Origin: Leucocoprinus leucothites
Lineage: Eukaryota > Basidiomycota > Agaricomycetes > Agaricales > Agaricaceae
NCBI GenBank assembly: GCA_013368445.1
Contig: JAACJO010000003.1
Coordinates: forward strand, 1,674,001-1,738,000
DNA: 64,000 bases
Direction of reading: 5' to 3'
The translations under genes and the position numbers were made by a program. Positions 56,013-64,000 of the stretch are shown one piece after another. The notes below the pieces were generated by a model, which worked only from the letters and a program-made list of their open reading frames with translations, was not told the DNA's origin and ran no database searches. Numbering within the stretch: the stretch's first letter is position 1; the number at the start of each line of letters is the position of its first letter.

Positions 56013-59000
56013 ATGGAAAACGAGGATGTCAAGAAAGTAATTACACGACTTTATAATGACCCCGTCGACAATGGCGGGGCAACCGACCAAGTCCTAGCTC
56101 AGCTTTACAACTACCTGCTGGCTGTACCGAAGGACTCAAAGGGGAAGCTACATTGGTTCTGCGGCCGAGCAAATTCGACCACAGTTGGCACCGCTTCGTT
56201 CCTCCTGCGACTTTTCGCGTACGACGGAAACGAAGCAGAGACTTGGAGGGGTCATTTGCACTCGTGCTTAATGGGATGCTGTGATTGTGTTGCAGAGTTC
56301 GAGGTTATCAAGCGGACTTCGAGGTCGACGTGAGCAGTGTGCATTTTCGCGTGATTTACACTCTCTTACGCAAATTGTTTTCAGCTATTTCGCAAAATTC
56401 TCCTCGGAGATATTGGATGGCTTCTGGGAGAGCTATGATGTTTGGGAAGTCAACCAGATCCTTGGGGAGCTCAGTCGACTTGGAGTCACACCTGCAAACG
56501 CCAACACCACCCACATGTCATTATCTGGTGTCCCCTCTCCTGTAGTGCTCCGGGTGGTGTCCAACTGGGCTGCATTCTCGGATGCCCGGATTCAAGCGGT
56601 GCTACACTCATTTGCATCAAACTCTGTGTTTCAAGACTGGCCGACTGCACTGATTCCACCTGGGATTCTGGTCCTCGTCATGGAACACACTCCGGCAATA
56701 CGACAGTGGGCTAGTGCTCAAGCATCCCGCTACCCTTCATCCCCCTTACCTGCCGAGAACTTTACTAATGGCCATATGCATGCTCTCGAAGCTATTATTC
56801 ATGGCCTCATGGCGCGTGATTCATCCAGTGCAGCTTCAGAGCAACTACCCTTTCGATTTGCTGCGGATAGCTTCGACCTTTGGGCAGGGTTTAGCACAGC
56901 TTTACGCTTTATCCCCGTCGAGTTTCTTAAAGCTAATAATCGGTGTGAACTTGATGTTCGCAGAGTGGTTTCTGGTCACTTGAGTGATACTGACATCCGT
57001 AAGTGCTCACCGTTTTTCTATAGACCGGCTCGCTCAATCATGAATTAGACTTTGTGGAAGTTCTGCGTTGTTTCAATTTCCTGCTCAAGCGACTTGGAGC
57101 CTCGTTCTGGACGAACGAATCACCGGAATATCCTCAGTTAGCTTTCGATGCGATCAAAAACAATCCTGCTTTCGGCAAGCTTGTACAGCGTGCTCAGAGC
57201 AACAACTCAGATGAGAAGCTTTGGTACTTGGCTTGGGTGCACGAGTATTTCCATTGCGTGCAGAAAATAGAGCAGATATATAGCACCGTTGTCGCGAAGA
57301 TCTTCGATTTCCTGCTCGAGGAGCTGCAGCATGAGCGTTTCGGTGACGCGCGTCCACATGTTTTTGAATCTGCAACACGTGTAAGTCCTGAAGCTAGATC
57401 AACCCACTAGTTGGCTTATTTTGAATATCAGCTTTTCTCGTCCATCTTCTCCAGGGCACGGGCCAAGCCCGAGTCGCAAGCCATGAAAGCGTTCCTCTCT
57501 GCTATTGACATCCACGCCAATGTCTTGAGCAGGGTAGCTCTTCACCGTGATTATGACAAGCCCCAGTGGTCCAAAGCTCGGGCAGAGTCGCGTCAGCTTC
57601 TTCATGACGTTCTTCTACTAGATGCGCAGCAGACATCGGTGGTCATCACCGAAATATGCCGACTTTTGGGTCATGCTGCTCTGAACAAACCACTCGGAAA
57701 AATTCCCGGGCTATCTGCACGCACAACCCTGTGGCTGAATATATATCAGTCAGTCCACCGTCAAGACCCTGAAGGGCTGTCCACCATTCTTCAGCTCGTC
57801 TCAGAGGTTTCCCACATAGATACCTTGAACAAGAAGACTTTCGAGAATATTCTATCGCTTGAAAACATTGGAGAGGCATATGCAAATGGAGAGGCAGTCA
57901 TCACTGCTGTTAACAGTGCATTATCCTTGATGCGAGCGGGGTTCCTTGATGGTGTCAAAAATGTCGTGGACTGCAGTACCTCTTCGCAACTTACGGTCAT
58001 ATTAAAGCGCCCGAACACGAGCAAAGCGGTGATACTCTTGTTGTTATCACCAACCGATGACTTCCATATCGCTGGCAAAACATTGGTCGGCCAGGCTTTC
58101 GATGTCGATGGACGCCTGGAGTGTATTCGAGCTCTATTAGAGAAAATACCAGACCCCACGATAGACGGTCTCATTGATTTTCTCAGCAAATTTTGCGCCT
58201 ACGCTCCCAGCATTCCAGAAGCCTGTTCCCTCTCCAAGTCACTAGTTCGGTGTTTTACCGACGTGATCGAAGCATTTTGCTCTAAACCTGACGGCCTTCT
58301 ACATAATCCTCAATTCCTTCGATGCAACGACTCTCATGGACCTGCCTCACGGATGATTGAACTTTGGACTCTCATGTCCAAAGCCATTGCCGTTATATTT
58401 AAACGCACACCGGCCTGGTCAATCTATTTTGACAGCACTGAAATGATCGAGTGGATGCGGGATGCCCTGATTTTTGGTCGGGATATGTTAGCTCAGTGGC
58501 AGGTGATCGAAGGCGCGGCGAATGCATTTTACCAGCACCAACGGAAGCAAAGCCAAGGAAAGGCTAATTCTTCCCTCCAAAGTCTATCGGAGATTGGGAA
58601 AAAGATGATCAGCTGTTTCCAAGACGTTCTCACTGAGCTGACGAGATGGTTGCGGTTGACAGACGAGGAACTTCTCCACCAATCTTTCTCGCTCCTTCAA
58701 TCCTTACTTGACCTCTTTCACAAAACGGAGATACGTCCTTGTGACGCAGCTCTTCAAAAGTTGTCAAGATATGTTGATTCTGCTCGCAAGGACGTCGGTC
58801 AAACACGGAGTCGGCTTGATAAGTCACGCATATCCTCTCTTGAAGAAGCTTTATCTTCCTTCGACGACGACGACGAAATCCAAATCATTTCAGAGAAGAT
58901 CGCTTCAGGGCCTTCGGCGCCCGCCAAACAGGAGAAAAAGCCTATCAACAAGATAAGGACTGACCACAAACCTCCGATGTCGAAACCAGATGGGAAGGAC

Positions 59001-62000
59001 TCCAGACTTGGTCTTCTTGATCGAGCAAAGTCCTCGTCATCGACTTATTTTACGGATAAGGACAAGGCGAAGCTAGATAAAAATATACTCCCAGTGCCTG
59101 CATTCAAAAAAGAAGATCGACCCACTCCCTTAGTCTCAGAGGGTCAACGGATCCTGCCCTCGAGAACCAATTCAAAGGACCGTTACAAAAACGAGGCCAC
59201 CTCTTCGGCGGTCCCGGACAATTCTTCAGATTCGTCCGAATCAGACTCCGAGGCGGAGGTTCCCGCTGGTGGACTTGCGAGTCTTGCGAAAAAATTTGCT
59301 AAGTCCCCGAAAATCAGGAAACCTGCTGAACGAAGGCAAATCAAGACGCTTGATATTGCCCTGGTGAAGAACGCTGCTATCACGCGCATGCAGCAACGCG
59401 AAGAAGCTCATCGAGCAAGGATGAGAATGAAACCGGATATTTCCGGCCTTCATCGTGTTTTATTATCCTGGAACTATGAACACGACGGGCCGATTCCACC
59501 AGGATATAACGGGGCATTGAAGCTCGTTCCGGACACATTTGTTACTTTCAAGCATTTTCACGACGTATTCGAGCCTCTCCTTTTGTTAGAATGTTGGGCG
59601 CAGATCGTGCAATCGAAGGACGAGACGCCCGAGATCTACGAGTGCAAGGTCGCCAGCAAACAGTATGTCGATGACTGGCTCGAGCTCGATATCCTTTTTG
59701 AAGCAAATGTGCGAAAGGACTATTATCTCGCCGAGACGGATGTCGTACTGCTTCGACAGTCACAAACCAGCAAGTGTATTCTTGCAAAAGCAAAAAGCTT
59801 CATGTCAAATTATCAAGTAGTTCAAGCTACACTGCGTTGCTATCTTAGAAATGGTGTCGAGGATCCAGGTTTGCATATTAGCACTTCCTGGAGGATAAGC
59901 AAAGTATTCAGGTAAATTCTTCCGCTGATTTTCATGTTCCTCGTAAACTAATTTTTCAACGTCAGCTTGAGCACCCTCCATCGTGAATATGCTGCCCTTA
60001 AGTCTTTGCCCTACTACGATTATGCCGACGCTATCCTTCAACCCAAGCTACGCCGTGCTTCTCCGCCCGAGCAATGGGAGATACGAAAGGCAATGTCTGA
60101 TTTTAAAATCAACGAGCCCCAGGCAGTTGCCATTTTGTCAGGTATAAAGACCGAGGGATTCACTCTGATTCAAGGGTAGGTTCTTGTTACGGTGATAAAC
60201 ATCCGAGGCTCATTCTTTCAGGCCGCCGGGGACCGGTAAAACCTCCACTATATGTGGTCTAGTTTCTCTCGCTCTTTCTAAGCGACCTCGGCCGGCTGTG
60301 CCTATTCAAGCTGGCAAGAATGCTCCTGCCCTTCAACCAGCGCTTCCCAAAGTTCTTCTGTGTGCGCCTTCAAATGCTGCCATAGATGAAATTGCGCGCC
60401 GTATCAAAGATGGTTACAGAGGTCCCGAAAAAAGTGGCGAAGGCGTTAAGGTTGTTCGCATTGGAGCCGAGCAATCAATGAATACTGCAGTGAAGGATAT
60501 ATCGCTCGACCATCTAGTTGATCAGGCAATCGACGGCCCGAAAGACTCGAACAACAGCGGCGATATTGGTGGAATTCGAAAGGAACTAGAGGAGATCAGA
60601 TCCAAGAAGGATCAGTTGCATGAGGAACTTGGCGGAAACACTGATCCAAGCCGGCTTGGGACAATACAGTCTGAAATTGTGCAGCTCAACGCACGCCGGA
60701 CGTTACTTGTTAGTCGACTTGATCGTTTGAAAGACGAACAGAAATCTGCGTCTCGGACGCTGGATGCGTTGCGGCGATCCACTCGGCAGAAGGTTCTTCT
60801 GGAAGCAGATGTCATTTGCTCGACTTTGTCAGGAGCTGGCCACGATATTATTGAACAGCTCGACTTCGACATGGTCATCATTGACGAGGCAGCTCAGGCC
60901 ATTGAGCTTAGTACCCTAATTCCCCTCAAGTATAGATGTCAGCGTTGCATTTTAGTTGGAGATCCCCAGCAATTGCCCCCTACAGTCCTTTCGCAGGAGG
61001 TGCGTATTACCCGACACCTATTACCCAATAAATATAACCCCAATGCAGGCCGGGAAATATCGATATAATCAGTCGTTATTTGTGCGAATGCAGAAGTCTC
61101 AACCTGACGCAGTTCATTTGCTGAGGTGGGTGCATTTTAGTGTTTGAAGTGCTCGTCATTGAAATTTCACCCTAAGCATTCAATATCGCATGCATCCCGA
61201 CATCAGTCAGCTACCGAGCACAGTCTTCTATCAAGGTCGGCTCAAGGATGGCCCGGAAATGGCCGAGAAAACAATCCAACCATGGCACAAAAGTCCTCTC
61301 TTTGGAACTTACAAATTTTTCAATGTGACCGGGGGGCTAGAGGAAAGCAGCGGCCGGTCTATCAAGAACGTCGCCGAATGTCATACTGCCGTGGCTCTTT
61401 ATAACCGTCTCAAGCGTGAATATGACAAGATAAACCTAGATTTTCGAGTCGGAGTCGTTTCTATGTACAGGGCCCAAATTACCGAGTTGAAGCGCCGGTT
61501 CGAGCAGCGATTCGGGAAAGACATTCTCAGCAGCGTCGACTTCAACACAGTTGACGGGTTTCAAGGCCAAGAGAAAGATATCATTATCTTGTCTTGTGTA
61601 CGTGCAGGTCCGGGGTTGCAAAATATCGGGTTTTTATCAGGTGAGACAAGCGTCCTTTGATGTTTCGTTCACCAACTCAAGTCTCTAGACACTCGACGGA
61701 TGAATGTTGCGTTGACTCGTGCCAAATCTTCTCTATTTATCCTGGGAAATTCCGCTACACTGGAGAGGAGTGATGGCAACTGGGGTGCGATCGTGAATGA
61801 TGCCAAGCAACGGTCGCGCCTAGTTGATGTAAGTTATAGTTACTCCTACCACAGCTTGCACTCACTTCAACTTCGTCCAGATTGATCATACTTATTTCAC
61901 CAAATCTCTTCCCGTTTCTACGTCAAGCAGTATCCCACCCAAAGTTTCCCCAAAACCGATTGAGGTGCCGGCCACTCCCCCGCCAGTCCTATTTCGCCCT

Positions 62001-62234
62001 CAAGATTCTAAACCAAGCAAGAATATGCCTCGTGTTCCATCCAGCGATATCCCCCCTCACAACCAAACGGATGATCACCACTCAAAGCCTCAGCTTATCG
62101 GTATGAAGAGACCACCCGAAGATTCATCTTCCTCTTCACACAAACGAGAAAATGACAGGCGACCCATACCACCTCCCGCAAAACGCCCTAAGAAGGCACC
62201 GAACCTCTTCATACCTAAAAGCAAAAAGCCCTAA
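56013..62234 (+). CDS. SEN1: SEN1-type superfamily 1B RNA/DNA helicase (senataxin)
   Basis: A nuclear 5'-3' helicase that resolves R-loops and terminates RNA polymerase II on non-coding transcripts. The ATG at 56013 starts 'MENEDVKKVITRLYNDPVDN'; the N-terminal half is the helical SEN1_N domain ('AYDGNEAETWRGHLHSCLMG', 'YDVWEVNQILGELSRLGV'). An exon of about 830 codons (57411-59915) contains a charged linker and leads to the helicase core. Motif I 'LIQGPPGTGKTSTICGLVSL' is formed across an intron near 60180-60225, motif Ia is 'KVLLCAPSNAAIDEIARRI' and motif II is 'MVIIDEAAQAIELSTLIPL' (DEAA at 60883). Motif III is 'CILVGDPQQLPPTVLSQE'. Next come 'SIQYRMHPDIS', 'VDGFQGQEKDIIILSCVRA' and motif VI 'RRMNVALTRAKSSLFILG'. 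A Pro/Lys-rich nuclear-signal-like tail ends at TAA 62232-62234. About 1,900 residues. Confidence 0.94.
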
Positions 62235-62353
62235 TTGAGCCAAGTTCTCTGATAGACCTGGATAACTAGCATACTTATTATTAATGAACCAGGAATGGAC
62301 GGCATAGTATCTTTCAAACATGTATCAATATTAATTGCATCCCATCCATAGTG
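62235..62353. terminator. Convergent 3' region between SEN1 and DHR1
   Basis: Only 119 bases separate the two facing stop codons, so both polyadenylation regions must overlap or extend into the opposite gene. The sequence is AT-rich, with 'ATACTTATTATTAATGAACC' on the plus strand. Confidence 0.35.

Positions 62354-64000
<1,647 letters not shown>

Overview
The window is nuclear DNA of a filamentous fungus, almost certainly a basidiomycete of the Agaricomycetes type. The evidence is dense short GT-AG introns (about 45-65 bases) in almost every gene, a MATH-BTB protein and an F-box protein of the kind expanded in mushroom-forming fungi, a HAT-repeat Prp24/SART3 protein, a KRE6/SKN1 glucan-synthesis protein and a Zn2Cys6 regulator. 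About 25 genes fit in 64 kb, and both end genes are cut by the window edge. I see no bacterial or phage features, CRISPR array, rRNA, convincing tRNA or intact transposon.

Left part (1-21 kb, all minus strand): a SAP-domain protein (partial), a METTL25/RRNAD1-type methyltransferase with an unexplained frame break, a PX-PH phospholipase D (SPO14/PLD1), an FAD oxidoreductase of the fumarate reductase/tricarballylate dehydrogenase group, an unrecognised multi-exon gene, AOS1 (SUMO E1 subunit), a Zn2Cys6 transcription factor and an intronless mitochondrial PPR-type protein.

Middle part (22-46 kb): GRASP (GRH1), a secreted PL4 rhamnogalacturonan lyase with about 17 introns, a MATH-BTB protein, a SART3/Prp24 U6 snRNP recycling factor, an F-box protein, a short-chain dehydrogenase, a KRE6/SKN1 GH16 membrane protein and a Ulp2/SENP6-type SUMO protease.

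Right part (46-64 kb): mitochondrial ribosomal protein uL6m, an ARC1/AIMP1-type tRNA-binding cofactor, a 2-oxoglutarate/Fe(II) oxygenase, a histone-fold protein of the Dpb3/POLE4 kind, an HSP20 with a TATA box and heat-shock-element-like site, SGF29 (SAGA), translin, the SEN1 helicase, and the end of a DHR1/ECM16 DEAH helicase.

The genes are mainly housekeeping and do not form one cluster. Loose themes are SUMO (AOS1 and ULP2), RNA metabolism (SART3, SEN1, DHR1, translin, ARC1, METTL25-like), chromatin (SGF29, histone-fold protein) and cell wall or secretion (KRE6, GRASP, PL4 lyase). I did not find a convincing new multi-gene system. The least explained items are the unknown gene at about 11.8-13.2 kb, the METTL25 frame break, the HAT plus four-RRM layout of SART3, and the large insertions in the BTB and HSP20 domains. 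Splice junctions were chosen by eye from GT-AG signals and family similarity. Gene spans run from start codon to stop codon and include introns.
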